DNA of 64,000 bases from Trichomonas tenax (GCA_023091735.1 JALKBU010000107.1:1-64000), one strand, 5' to 3'; shown: positions 30,782-43,193, numbered from the stretch's first letter. A program made the numbers and translations. Notes: generated by a model not told the origin, from the sequence alone.

Positions 30782-31361
30782 GAAAACGCATTATCAATTT
30801 TAATAACGTACAAAATTTTAATAACGTACAAAAATCATCAAAATTATCAAAAGTAGGAAAAAAATTTTGAAATTTCCTCAAAAAATTAGTTTTGCCTATA
30901 ATAACCTATATCAAAAATGAAGTTAATGTAGCAATTTAAAAATTAAGCAAACATCAAAAAAAGCTTGAAAAATGAAAAAGAAAGAAAAATATCTATCTAT
31001 ATGTAAATAATTCAACTTCTTTTTCTCGGCTCCCGTAGGAACAAATTACGCATTAGTCGAGGTTTGAAAGTAATTCATAGTAATATATATAGACTTTAAA
31101 TATTAGCCCAACTTCTTGGGAAATGAGAAGTGTTATCACCTTTGAAAAATGTCAAAGATTTATGCAAAATTACATAACAGCAAAAATGTGTGGCAAGCCC
31201 AGGGGCACCCAGGGGTGTGGGATTTGCTAGGTGGAAGATATTTTGGAAATGGAATATTAGATTTTGCTGGACTAACTATATAAATTGTGTCAAATGTCAA
31301 AAAACAAAATAAAGTGTCAAAAGTCAGATTCTTATGAATGTTCGGAGGACGATAAAGAAAA
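30782..31361. other. intergenic, no gene seen
   Basis: AT-rich upstream region of the HEAT-repeat gene. A minus-strand 74-codon frame at 31160-31384 overlaps that gene's start and has no recognisable features. Confidence 0.5.
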
Positions 31362-33830
31362 ATGGAAAGCTTCGATTGGGGCATTTCGTCTGATTACATT
31401 GGCGATATTGTCGAAGGAATCAACGGCGGGAAAGCAGTGAAGGACATTGCACCGCTTTTGACAAAGCTTTACGAACAGTTTAAATCAGCTGATGAAACAA
31501 GCAAAGGATACATATCACTTCTCTTCCAGAATTCGATACTGCAGTTCCTGGATAAGGAAAATCTGTCGCCAACTTTAATCGAAAAGATTTTAATTTTCAT
31601 CAAAGATATTTTGGAGTCCAAAATGCACTTATTTTTCGAAAAATTCACTCTCATTACGATACTGATACCACTTTTGACACGTGCTCGTGAGCAGAAGTTC
31701 GAATTATGCGAAGAAATTGGAAATCTCGCTTTAGAAGTTGCTCTTCTTTCTCTTCCCGAAAAACTACAAGCGAACGAAGCAGCATTTGTCATTTCGGAAG
31801 CAATCAACTATGCAACGAAGAGCACATTCATACATGGATTAAATGCGCTTAAATTAATTCACCAGTGTGTGAGAATCCTTGGCCCTGACGTCAGGCTTGT
31901 TCTTCCCGGAATATCTGTCTCTATGACAGCAGTAATACAAACAAAAGGCACTCGTCATAAAGAATTATGTGAAGCAATGTCAATTTTGTGTGATTCGTGG
32001 GCAACAGTTAAGTTTACTGAACAAGACGCACCTAAGATTGGCGACCTCATCAAAAGAATCTGTGCTGTTGAAATACAGCATTGGAAAGCAAGAATTTCAC
32101 GTGTTCAACTTTCGAATGTCATTATTACATATCAAAGAGAGATAATGAAGGAGCATTTATCGCCATGTGTTAGAACTCTGTTTGCTGCAGTCTGTGATGA
32201 AGCAGAACAAGTCAGAGAAAAAGTCACTCCTATAATAGAATCAATCAGTGGTGATATTATTATTTCAGGTGAATTCGAACAATGTGTGATTGACCTCACA
32301 CGCGCTGCGAAGCTCGCAGATGACACAAAGCGTCTTCAATTGTTGCAGACAATTGCTGGTATCATTCAAATCAATGCAGGCAAAAACAATGGATTTGATG
32401 ATCAATTGCTAACATCACTTTCATCACTTACGACGGCATTGATATTTGTTTCTGAGATAGAGCAAACAGACAAGAAGTTCTGCGAGATTGATGGAGGCTT
32501 CCTTGTCCACAGAAGGCCATTCATGTCAACTCCTTTGTTAATGAAGACTTTCCAGAGTATTATTACATCTTTGCCCGCAGATTCTTTCGTTGAAGTTCTC
32601 ATTGATACATTAGGGCAATCACATTCATATGCACCTGAAATATTTGCGATGTTCGGACTCCTTAAAGGTAAAGCAGACGAAAGATTAATCATGGACGTGC
32701 TGGAAGAGCCGCAGTGGTGGAATCCAAAAGAAGGCGATGCCAAAGCTATCACAGCACTTGAAATGGCTCTCGAAGTCACTTCTGAGTATTGCGATACAGA
32801 GATAATGCAAAACATGCTCGCTAGAATCATCGAGTGCATGGCCTCTCCATTCCCATCAGTTGAACAAACAGCTCACGCAACTCTCAACAAGATTGCTAAA
32901 GATGGTGATGTTGCCGCTCTTTTGATGCATAACGCTGACTATTTGACAGATAGATTAATGGCGAGATTGCAGTTTATTGATGTTCATCCAGAAATTCTCA
33001 CTGTTTTCTCTGCAATTTTAACAGTAGATGGTGATGTTTCTAACTTATTGAGCCACATCATTCCAAGAATCTTCGAAATCCTTGATACGAAAGAAGGTCT
33101 TCAAATGCCAATTCTTAGAATGCTTTCACGTGCTGCAGAAAAGCTTCCTTCTTGCTGCGATGACATTGTTGATCGCTGCATCCACTTCATTCTCGCTCCT
33201 TCGCTTTCCCAGCAATGCGCAGCTCTTGATGCAATCTGCGCTGCTCTCCCGAGAATCTCTGATGAAGAAAAACTTCTTCCAATGGTTCACCAAATGTGGG
33301 CTCCAAGTATTTTGATTCTTAACTCCAGTGTTGACAGTCCAACACCTGCCGCAGCATCCGCGGTCAACATCGTCAGGACAGCCCTTCAAGTTGCACGCAG
33401 TTTCGTCAAGCAAAGAGTTGGAGAGCAATTGCCACTTTATTCAGCAATTCTTCGCTCCTCACTTGACAAACTTGAAGGAAACAAGTTCAATGAGAGCTCT
33501 CTTGCTATGGCCCGCAATATATTGAACTTGTTTATCGCTTGTTATGAAGGTGAATCTATCTTTGTTGGACGTGAGCTTGAAGTATTTACATTATTGCTTG
33601 AGTGTCTTCCAAGTAAAGTCAATGAAATCATTAGAGCACTCGCAACGAATGTTCTCTGGATGCTCTTTGACTCCGATAGGTCATTCATTTGGACTTTGAT
33701 GCTCGAAGTTGCCTCCAAATTCCCAGAAGGAGTCAAACCAACTAATTACTTCCCAAAGTTGTCAAAGGATGTTGTGAACTATATCGGCCGCTTATTGTAT
33801 CCTCCGGAAACTCCTGAAGTAACTCAATAA
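31362..33830 (+). CDS. HEAT-repeat protein, TTI1-like (TTT complex)
   Basis: 822 residues, almost entirely alpha-helical with HEAT-type repeats; no membrane segments. The central segment HATLNKIAKDG...LLMHNADYLTDRLMARLQFIDVHPEIL resembles the conserved part of TTI1, where NaDYlvDs..lrL.hl..hP.. is characteristic. TTI1 with TELO2 and TTI2 is a co-chaperone for PI3K-like kinases (TOR, ATM, ATR). The protein is shorter than human TTI1 (~1089). An importin or another HEAT protein remains possible. The stop overlaps TAAA. Confidence 0.55.
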   Translation: MESFDWGISSDYIGDIVEGINGGKAVKDIAPLLTKLYEQFKSADETSKGYISLLFQNSILQFLDKENLSPTLIEKILIFIKDILESKMHLFFEKFTLITILIPLLTRAREQKFELCEEIGNLALEVALLSLPEKLQANEAAFVISEAINYATKSTFIHGLNALKLIHQCVRILGPDVRLVLPGISVSMTAVIQTKGTRHKELCEAMSILCDSWATVKFTEQDAPKIGDLIKRICAVEIQHWKARISRVQLSNVIITYQREIMKEHLSPCVRTLFAAVCDEAEQVREKVTPIIESISGDIIISGEFEQCVIDLTRAAKLADDTKRLQLLQTIAGIIQINAGKNNGFDDQLLTSLSSLTTALIFVSEIEQTDKKFCEIDGGFLVHRRPFMSTPLLMKTFQSIITSLPADSFVEVLIDTLGQSHSYAPEIFAMFGLLKGKADERLIMDVLEEPQWWNPKEGDAKAITALEMALEVTSEYCDTEIMQNMLARIIECMASPFPSVEQTAHATLNKIAKDGDVAALLMHNADYLTDRLMARLQFIDVHPEILTVFSAILTVDGDVSNLLSHIIPRIFEILDTKEGLQMPILRMLSRAAEKLPSCCDDIVDRCIHFILAPSLSQQCAALDAICAALPRISDEEKLLPMVHQMWAPSILILNSSVDSPTPAAASAVNIVRTALQVARSFVKQRVGEQLPLYSAILRSSLDKLEGNKFNESSLAMARNILNLFIACYEGESIFVGRELEVFTLLLECLPSKVNEIIRALATNVLWMLFDSDRSFIWTLMLEVASKFPEGVKPTNYFPKLSKDVVNYIGRLLYPPETPEVTQ

Positions 33831-33902
33831 AGTGTTTTTTTTTTTGTATTTTATAGATTAAATATCAACTTTTATATAAAGACTGTTATAAATAGAATAT
33901 CT

Positions 33903-35873
33903 TTAATTTGATGGGATGACTGTTTCGGCATAGAGTTTTTCAATTTCTGCCATGTATTTGGTTGTGAGTTTCTTCCTCTTCAGCTTGAATGTTGGTGTCA
34001 TCAAGTCGTTAGCAACTGTCCATGCCTCATGCTCAAGAGAGATTGCTCTAACTTTATTGAAACCTGGGAGCTTCTTTGCGGTAGCGATTTCATCGAGATC
34101 CTTCCTGATCCTCTCTCTGAGTTCCTTGTTGTTTTCTTCGCAGATTTTAATGAACTGACCATCTGTGATAGAGCTCTGTCCGAGGAACTTGGCGACTTCT
34201 TCCTTATTCGGGACAACAATAGCAACTAAGAATGAGCGTGTGGAGTCACCGTAGACGAAGATCTGTTCAACGAGATGGACTGACTGGTAAATCTCAGAGA
34301 TCAAATCAGCAGCGACGTACTCACCCTGCGAGAGCTTGAAGATTGATCTCATTCTGTCGATAACCATCAAGTAGCCGTACTGGTCCCACTTGCCGATATC
34401 ACCTGTGTGGAGCCATGTTCTCTCCTTGTTGCAGAAGAGATTCTCTGTTGCAGCTTCATCATACAAATATCCGCTGCAAAGGCACTGGCCGCCCATCAAG
34501 ATTTCGCCAGCGAGAGGATCGTCGTAGTCAGAGATTGGCTCGAGGCGGACTTCGCAGTTGCACATTGGGCCACCGACTGTGCCTGGCCTTGAGTGCTGGA
34601 CGGAGAGTGGGTTAACGATGTTGCCGGAACCGATCTCAGAAAGTCCGTAGCCGACACGCATTGGTGTTGCCAAAGCAACTTGAATAAACTCGTGAACGAA
34701 TGGGTCCATTGCAGCACCACCAACGATGAAAGATCTGATGCATCCACCTGTTGTCTCCTTGATCTGGTTGAAAACTAATTTGTCAGCGAGTGGTGTCTGA
34801 TATCCTCTTGTAACCCAGAATCTCTTCCAGTACCACGCGCCCCAGAAGAAGCCGCGCTTGACTGATGGTCCGGACTGCAATTTCTTCATGACGACATCAT
34901 AGATTCTTGCGATAACACGTGGAACAGCAGAAAGATGTGTTGGCTTGAGAGTTTGCATGTCGTCAGTGAGCATTCTTACATTGCCTGAGAAGAATCCGAT
35001 TCTTCCACCGACAAAGTGTGTAACGGAGTATCCAATTCTCTCGAAAACGTGAGGAAGAGGCAAATAAGACAAGTGGCGCTCGTCCTGTCTGAAGTCGAGT
35101 CCATCGGCGCAGTTGAGTGTATTGCTTGTCTGTGAGCGATGAGAAACGATGACACCCTTAGGTTCACCTGTTGTGCCTGAGGAGTAGCAAATGTAGTGTA
35201 GATCCTCCGGGTCAACCTTTGGCAAAGTGGCGACCGGATGCTGACGTCCTAATTCGATAACTTGATCGAATGTGTAAATTTCGAGTCCGAACTGAAGGAG
35301 CTTAGATAAAACTGGGTTGACTGGATCTGGTGTGATGACTATAAGACGCTTGAGGTTGTATTTGCTATCTGCGAGAACTTTCAACAAATTTTCACAGCTT
35401 TTTTCGGAAACGATTAATGTTTCCATCCTAGAGTGCTTAATTAAGTATCCAAGATTCTGAAGTCCGAATGTATCGTAAAGGGAAACGAGGCAGAAGCCGA
35501 AAATCGCTGAAACATCAATTGCATGGCCCCATTCCATTCTATTCTCCGAGTATACACCGAAGAACTCCTTGTCTTTGAGTCCTATCTGGTAAAAGCCGGA
35601 TCCAAGCGCTCTAGCGATCTCTTCGCATTCTCTGAATGTCAAGAAAGTGAACTCTTTGTCGTATTTTCCGTCAATGCATTTTCTGTATCCCAACGAATAG
35701 TTGTCTGGATAGGTCTTAAACGCGTGAAGTTCGAGATCTTGCATTGTAAGGAAACCAGGAGGGTTCTGGAACGTTCCTTTCTCGTAGCCGGGTGAGCGCC
35801 TGATAGAGAAAGGAGAATCCGGCTCTCCTTCAGCGAGAACTGAAACGGTTGTTGCACTTATTCCACTTCCCAT
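33903..35873 (-). CDS. ACSL: long-chain acyl-CoA synthetase (AMP-binding)
   Basis: 656 residues from Met at 35873. It activates long-chain fatty acids with ATP and CoA. The AMP-binding motif YSSGTTGEPKG is near residue 235; the YGLSEIGSG adenine motif near 430; TGDIG near 506; and a LSQGEYVA segment near 540, all as in eukaryotic ACSLs. The N-terminus MGSGIS fits N-myristoylation, which would attach the enzyme to membrane in place of a transmembrane segment. The frame opens upstream at a TTG (35903), but the 35873 ATG preceded by an initiator is preferred. Confidence 0.92.
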   Translation of the reverse strand: MGSGISATTVSVLAEGEPDSPFSIRRSPGYEKGTFQNPPGFLTMQDLELHAFKTYPDNYSLGYRKCIDGKYDKEFTFLTFRECEEIARALGSGFYQIGLKDKEFFGVYSENRMEWGHAIDVSAIFGFCLVSLYDTFGLQNLGYLIKHSRMETLIVSEKSCENLLKVLADSKYNLKRLIVITPDPVNPVLSKLLQFGLEIYTFDQVIELGRQHPVATLPKVDPEDLHYICYSSGTTGEPKGVIVSHRSQTSNTLNCADGLDFRQDERHLSYLPLPHVFERIGYSVTHFVGGRIGFFSGNVRMLTDDMQTLKPTHLSAVPRVIARIYDVVMKKLQSGPSVKRGFFWGAWYWKRFWVTRGYQTPLADKLVFNQIKETTGGCIRSFIVGGAAMDPFVHEFIQVALATPMRVGYGLSEIGSGNIVNPLSVQHSRPGTVGGPMCNCEVRLEPISDYDDPLAGEILMGGQCLCSGYLYDEAATENLFCNKERTWLHTGDIGKWDQYGYLMVIDRMRSIFKLSQGEYVAADLISEIYQSVHLVEQIFVYGDSTRSFLVAIVVPNKEEVAKFLGQSSITDGQFIKICEENNKELRERIRKDLDEIATAKKLPGFNKVRAISLEHEAWTVANDLMTPTFKLKRKKLTTKYMAEIEKLYAETVIPSN

Positions 35874-35894
35874 AATATTTATATTTTTAATGTA

Positions 35895-35900
35895 AAGTGA
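35895..35900 (-). promoter_or_regulatory. initiator TCACTT of the acyl-CoA synthetase gene
   Basis: TTTGTCACTTTA on the minus strand, about 25 bases before the ATG at 35873. A second TTTGTCACTTTT lies near 35933-35943. TCACTT matches the trichomonad initiator exactly. Confidence 0.6.
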
Positions 35901-35944
35901 CAAATCTAAATTGATTCAAAAATAACCGTCCGAAAAGTGACAAA

Positions 35945-37076
35945 ATAAATTGAATTGAAAATAATCAGCACCAAAAGTGATCGTATTTAAAAATTGTCAT
36001 ATTTTTCTTATTTTGATATAATTAGATATATAATTACATGAATATTCTACATTTATGAAAATTTACACGAATTATGTATTTTGATAAATATTTACTTACT
36101 TCTTTGAAAGATGATAAACTATCTATATACAGTCATAGATCTGCTATATTTGAATCGTTTTGTGTCATTGGTGTTGGACTCGATGCTGTCTTTTGCATGT
36201 TTAGGAGCGAATTGTCATTAACCAATTAATTTGTCATTAGCCATTGATTTTTCTATTCAAGTATTAACCATATTTTACTTAATTGTCATTCTTTTGCTAA
36301 ATATATTTTATCTCGAAATATATTTTAAATAGATTACTATTTTAACTATGTATTCATTATACCCAACTTGCGCTTATTGCATACATATCATTGTTGGCCT
36401 TTGCAACAATGCTTGGATTTAAACGTTGAATATTCATAGATTATTAATGTAATATAAATCATTTTACATGTGGATTCTCTTTTTATTGTTCAATTGATGA
36501 TTTTGGTAAATTTTACAAAGGTGGCAACAATGATTTGTAACGAGTTGAAATTGATACATGTTAAAGCACATTACATGTTGATTCTGATTGATAAAATTGA
36601 AATAATGTAACTAAAGGAAGCTATAGTTGTGGTATTCAATTAAATGCACAATAACTTTTGGCAAATTCAAATATTTTTGTCTTGAGACCATTAAATTCTA
36701 AAGTTCCCCATTATGATATGAATTTATTGATTTTGGTCTATCATTTCCATGAAAAACAAAGTTCATTACAATGATTTTACATCAACAAAGGATCCAAAAT
36801 TGCAATGCTCGATAAATTAGAGATTAGCTTATTAAAGCATCTTTTTCTTGTAATTCTAGACATTGCCTCAAAATATGAGCTCCCAAAATTACAAAAATGA
36901 AAATATATTATTTAAAACATGTTCAAAAGCGATGATATCTAGCAGTATAATAGCCTAGCTTCTATGCAATCATTGCAATAGCTACCAAATTTCGACTCAA
37001 TAATATTATCAATTTAATTAAATTTGTTTTTGCATTGATGAATATTTCGATTGACAAAAAAAATATAAATCATGAT
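35945..37076. other. intergenic, no gene supported
   Basis: About 1.1 kb of AT-rich DNA. Short plus-strand pieces around 36460-36640 (KGGNNDL, NNVTKGSYS) faintly recall Pmp-like repeats but with many stops. A small perfect 8-bp inverted repeat (CATTGTTG/CAACAATG) is near 36389-36411. Confidence 0.45.
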
Positions 37077-39319
<2,243 letters not shown>

Positions 39320-39372
39320 GAGAGCACTCGAATAAGATATCAAAATCTTATTCATTTTTAAAAGGTGCTCTC
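39320..39372. repeat. nested stem-loop
   Basis: An outer 8-bp stem (39320-39327 with 39365-39372) encloses an inner 9-bp stem (39330-39338 with 39345-39353). Both are perfect, separated by asymmetrical internal loop sequence. Isolated, of similar size to the hairpins in the clusters. Confidence 0.65.
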
Positions 39373-40407
39373 ATTAAAAATTTTTCCAAAAAATGGGCTC
39401 TGGAGAAGAAAAGTGCGTATTATCTCTATCTTTTATGCTCTCGCCTAATAGATTCAAATCTTCTCATATCCAAACTTAATTGATAATCATATCTTTTTCG
39501 AAAGACTTTCTCACTCTTTAAGGTTATCCCTCGGATGGAATAAGTTCAGATTATCTTTATGTTCTATTGTGTAACAGCTAAACGCACATAAAAATTCTTT
39601 TAACTACATGATAGGCTTGTCTCACATAATGGAACTGTGCTATGATTTGAGCTAAAATGCCAAACAAAATTGTGGATAATTTGGGAATCTGGACTTTTTC
39701 AAAATATTAGGATATACTGATGCTGCACTGACTCACTATTTACTGGTAGTGGATGTAAAATCAGTATTTCCAAATAATTTAAATTTCAACTCTTTTTTCA
39801 AATAAATGCTAAAGTTATGTACTGCTCAACTATGTGGGATTACCTGTTTGTAGGCATTAGCTGAAATCAATTTGCAAGCAAATAATTGACACATAAATTA
39901 TTTACATGACATTTTCATATGTTTACATGGCAGAAGGCATCACTTTTCCTAATCTTTTGGGGGCAGGATTTCCGTACATTACACCAGATGAAGGGAAAAT
40001 AAAACTGATCCAATGCAAATACCGAAAATAGAATTTTTTTTTAAAAAATATGCTTAATGAAATATTGAGATAAAATGATATTTAACAACAGATGTGTGTT
40101 CAACATATGTTATATAACAAATGTGTTACAGGACAAAATTCATTAATAATGCCTTAAATTGAAGATTTTTGAAGTTATCTAAATTGAAAGGAGTTAACAA
40201 ATCGATTCAATTATTTCAAGCAATTTAACGTATTGTCTGGTGATGAGTTTCTAACAAATTCTGTTAAAAATGATTTTTTTTTGAATCGTGGGATAAGCAG
40301 ATGGGTCTGTAAGACAGTTAAAGGTGAAGTGCTGGCGGTTGATTTTGAATTGATATATAAAAAATTGAGAATTATGGTTAAGGATTTTAAGTTTAAAATC
40401 TTCCACT
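39373..40407. other. intergenic with two TTTACATG motifs
   Basis: No gene supported. TTTACATGACA and TTTACATGGCA occur about 19 bases apart near 39901-39932. The plus-strand frame at 40233-40466 has no Met start and overlaps the start of the broken gene at 40421. Confidence 0.45.
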
Positions 40408-40413
40408 TCATTT
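40408..40413 (+). promoter_or_regulatory. initiator TCATTT of the broken membrane-protein gene
   Basis: TCATTT lies 13 bases before ATG 40421, which starts a signal peptide. It matches the initiator consensus and shows that the promoter of this pseudogene is still recognisable. Confidence 0.5.
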
Positions 40414-40420
40414 CTTCACG

Positions 40421-41917
40421 ATGTTCTCGTTTATATCGCTCGCCTCATGCTACGATATATCAATAAGTGCTACTGACTCCAATCTTACTTCATTATTCAT
40501 ATCCACGAGGATTTTGAAATAGGTGATAACAGACATCCTGCTGCTGTTTGTAAGGATGTTAAAACAATTAAGCTTCAACCAATATCACCCAAATTCACAA
40601 ATGCATTTGTCACATCTATTATTGTTCCTCAAGCAGCATGTCAATTTGTTGATATTTTGCTAAATAACAACGCTTCAGTAACTTATGAAACAGATATCAA
40701 AATGAACTTCGAAGAAAAATCGTGCATGATTGTATCTTCGTTATTGAAGAGAAAAGTTGACCTTGAAATTAAGGAACAGTCTGAAGGTGATCAAATAAAT
40801 TATCTCATTGCTACCCGTGATTTCGAAAAAGTCACTAATGGAATGAGTTTAGATAGGCAAAGCTTCGTATTCCAATTCGCTAATGGTAACAAAGAATCAA
40901 AGACTGTTGCTTCTCTAAAGAATTTCACACCGGAAGGAGATCTTCCACAAGGTATTCATGTTGTTTCTGGATTTTATCATGTTGCTTCAGATAAATTCAA
41001 GTCAGAAAATAGCGTTGTTTCCAACTACTCTGATATCACTAATGCAGATTACTACAATGATGAAGATGATGAAACAAATTATCACCACATTGATTCTTTT
41101 GAAAATCACGACGAAGATGCACAAGCATGGAAATCAGAGAATTGCGCAGGTGCCAATGTTGACACAAAAGTCCTTGATATCACAAAGGATGTCAAGTGCT
41201 ACCAATACAAGAAGAACACCGCCGTTTTGTTATATCCAAAGCACAGAGAGACAAAGCGCATTCAAGGTTTAAGTGAGATCAATGATGTCAAATATAGCTT
41301 ACTTGCAACATCTCACAGATACACAGTCAATTTTATCGATGACGGAAACATGAAGTTCAAGTCCGAAACAATCTCTAATCCCAACATCGCAGCATTTGAT
41401 TATTCCAATTATGCTAAGAGCTGCAAGAATTTCTATTATCAATCAGGTCCTGGAAAGTTCGTTACTGCTTCACCTTTGAGGATGATATGAAGGCCTGTGT
41501 TTTCTTCTCAGTTGCTGAAGGATAATATTCAGTTTCAACGTCAATCAAGAATGAAGGCTCTGTTAAGTATTCTCTCTACAACCAAAAGGACGAAGCCTTT
41601 CAGCTGATAAACTCAATGGCAATAATGCATTCGTTGTTGCATTCGAGTACAACGGAAATCAAACAAGTTCCCTTTCTGTTGAAGTAACAATTCCTGCTTC
41701 ATATTCATACTTCGCCAGCAGCTCTAAGTATTTCGACATTGCTGATGGAAAGTTGCCAGAACCCAAGAAGAAGAGCACTAACACATGAATAATCATCGTT
41801 AGTGTTGTTGGTGCAGTCGTTGTTGCTGCTGCTGTTGTTGTGGTCGTCATTGTTCTTTGCAAGAGGAAGTCACACGGTAACGGAGAATATCTCAACCAAG
41901 CTAATCAGCAGATTTAA
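40421..41917 (+). pseudogene. broken type I membrane-protein gene
   Basis: ATG 40421 begins a short signal peptide (MFSFISLASC then YDISISATDS). Near 40480 the frame must shift by one to join the long frame that includes 40657-41490 (HEDFEIGDNRHP ... ). Near 41470 it shifts again (TFEDDMKACVFF), followed by further breaks (TAA near 41522, a shift near 41600) and a TGA at 41786-41788 where a Trp would be expected. The end encodes one Val/Ala-rich transmembrane segment and a short tail (LCKRKSHGNGEYLNQ) with TAA at 41915-41917. So the original was a ~495-residue secreted, membrane-anchored protein. Family not recognised. At least four breaks exclude a single sequencing error. Confidence 0.75.
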
Positions 41918-42104
41918 GGATTAAACAATTTTCTTTAATCATCAAAATCATTTTATCATTAGATTCATCAGAAAGCTATATTACGTTTATATCATCAACT
42001 GATCTATTTTATATTAAAAAGTAAACCTGATATAAAATCAAAAGCTATGATATCTAAATTGAACTCTCAACTTATAGAAATATTGAAATGCTTGTTTTGC
42101 GTAT

Positions 42105-42143
42105 CAACAAGTCATGTTGTAAAATGTCAGATTGTCAGATTTT
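42105..42143. repeat. left inverted repeat flanking the hairpin array
   Basis: 39 bases that match the reverse complement of 43194-43232 at 36 positions; the core GTTGTAAA-TGTCAGATTGTC is nearly exact. Weaker matching extends outward (ATGCTTGT at 42089-42096 with ACAAGCAT downstream) after a 9-base insertion. Confidence 0.88.
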
Positions 42144-42252
42144 TGAAAAGGTGACATTTGATGTAAAGTGAAAAAAATGTCAAAAAATCAATAAAGGGTG
42201 AATATTTATTTGATGTGAGAGAAATAAATTACATTATATAGGTATTTTTTGG

Positions 42253-42306
42253 TCCATTTTTGCTGCTGCGTGCAACCATACCACACTGCATGGCAGCAGA
42301 AATGGA
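42253..42306. repeat. array hairpin 1 (type A)
   Basis: 5' arm 42253-42274 (TCCATTTTTGCTGCTGCGTG...) pairs with 3' arm 42287-42306, with one wobble and a bulge of two. Loop about 12 nt. First of four type A hairpins. Confidence 0.82.
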
Positions 42307-42364
42307 TGAAAAGCACTTTCAAGAAGAAAGTTGTGCATCGAAGTAATTTCGAAGAAAGCTGACA

Positions 42365-42439
42365 TTTTTCGCTTCTTTAGCTGGTGATATCTTAGGGATT
42401 CATAAATCCCATAAATTTACCAGCTAAAGAAGCGAAAAA
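42365..42439. repeat. array hairpin 2 (type B), perfect 21-bp stem
   Basis: 42365-42385 (TTTTTCGCTTCTTTAGCTGG...) pairs perfectly with 42419-42439. The 33-nt loop contains a further small stem (GGATT/AATCC). First type B hairpin. Confidence 0.92.
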
Positions 42440-42481
42440 CATAGCTTTGTCCTCGCATATAATTTCAAATAAAAAAAGCGC

Positions 42482-42561
42482 GCTTTTCGTCCATTTTTGC
42501 TGCTGCACGCAGCCTGATTGTGTAGCACAGTTGTACACAGCAGCAAAAATGAATGAAAAGC
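42482..42561. repeat. array hairpin 3 (type A), 24-bp stem
   Basis: 42482-42505 pairs with 42538-42561 over 24 positions with one G.U and one mismatch. The 5' arm repeats the CCATTTTTGCTGCTG of hairpin 1. Confidence 0.9.
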
Positions 42562-42604
42562 ACATTTATTTTTATTTCTATTTCTAAATCGATAATAAAA
42601 CCGT

Positions 42605-42681
42605 GTTTTTCGCTTCTTTAACTGGTGAATGTCTGGGATATATGTAGCCCTAAGGAGTCATTAGCTTAAAAAGCAAAAAAC
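42605..42681. repeat. array hairpin 4 (type B), imperfect
   Basis: 42605-42626 pairs with 42660-42681 with four mismatches and two G.U pairs. The weakest stem of the array, but the 5' arm (TTCGCTTCTTTAACTGGTGA) is clearly the type B sequence. Confidence 0.75.
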
Positions 42682-42733
42682 ATCAGCCTTTGTCGAAATT
42701 ATGTCGATTTAATTTTTGTTTAAAGCTCTGTTT

Positions 42734-42803
42734 TTGGCCATCTTTGATACTGTGTGCAGCTATCATATGTGTAGTTGATGCACAGAGTATCAAAGATGGT
42801 CAA
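42734..42803. repeat. array hairpin 5 (type A), 25-bp stem with compensatory changes
   Basis: 42734-42758 pairs with 42779-42803 with one G.U and one G-G mismatch. Compared with hairpin 3, GCTGCTG has become GATACTG on the 5' arm and CAGCAGC has become CAGAGTATC on the 3' arm, so both sides changed while pairing was kept. Confidence 0.92.
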
Positions 42804-42849
42804 ATAGCAAATTATTTTTGTGAATCAAAGCAATCTCCGCAAAAAAGCA

Positions 42850-42934
42850 CGAGATCCCTTGCTTCTTTAGCAGGTGATTGCCTTTGCTTCATGTGATGCT
42901 AAGGATTTACTTGCTAAAGAAACGAGGGATCTCG
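42850..42934. repeat. array hairpin 6 (type B), 26-bp stem
   Basis: 42850-42875 pairs with 42909-42934 over 26 positions with two G.U pairs and one mismatch. Relative to hairpin 2, GCTGGT/ACCAGC became GCAGGT/ACTTGC, a paired change. Longest stem in the array. Confidence 0.92.
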
Positions 42935-42977
42935 GTCTGCGTCGAAATAACTTCGATTTTCAATCGACTTCGAAAAA

Positions 42978-43061
42978 GTGCTTTTCCTACATGTTTACTG
43001 CTGTGCGCAGCCATATAGTGTGATGTGGTTGCACACAGCAGCAGAAATGGACAAAATGCAC
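42978..43061. repeat. array hairpin 7 (type A)
   Basis: A 16-position core (42998-43013 with 43026-43041, one wobble and one mismatch) extends outward through an interrupted stem to GTGC/GCAC ends (42978 and 43061). Confidence 0.82.
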
Positions 43062-43193
43062 GCTTTTTCAGATTTCAAATTTGAATACTCCCCCCTCTAA
43101 TTTCGAATCTGACAACTATTTTTTATTTGGCAAATAATATTTTATTTGACAAAATGATTTTTTATCTTTTTTTTTTATTATTTTTCAATGCAG

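Larger units (their letters stand above)
42251..43066. ncRNA. candidate structured-RNA array: seven hairpins of two alternating families
   Basis: Hairpins 1-7 alternate A-B-A-B-A-B-A with a unit length of about 229-248 bases (A stems at 42253, 42482, 42734, 42978; B at 42365, 42605, 42850), so this is about 3.5 copies of a two-hairpin tandem unit. Spacers also repeat (TTTGTCGAAATTATGTCGATTT-type). Stems of 20-26 bp with 12-35 nt loops are the size of clustered microRNA precursors. Which strand is transcribed is unknown. A T10 run at 43167-43176 follows on the plus strand. No protein frame spans it. Alternatively it is an untranscribed non-autonomous transposon interior. Confidence 0.45.

Noticed and set aside
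36000..37076. Pmp-like gene in the spacer upstream of PPi-PFK
   Set aside because: Only faint Gly/Asn-rich pieces with many stops; no clear GGA-I plus FxxN pair.
41770..41785. ACTAACACA motif resembling the trichomonad intron 3' end (ACTAACACACAG)
   Set aside because: The following bases do not complete the motif with CAG, no GTAYGT donor was found upstream, and the sequence simply encodes Ser-Thr-Asn-Thr before the stop of the pseudogene.
42251..43066. CRISPR array
   Set aside because: The repeats are diverged hairpins without constant repeats and unique spacers, in a eukaryotic genome, with no cas genes.
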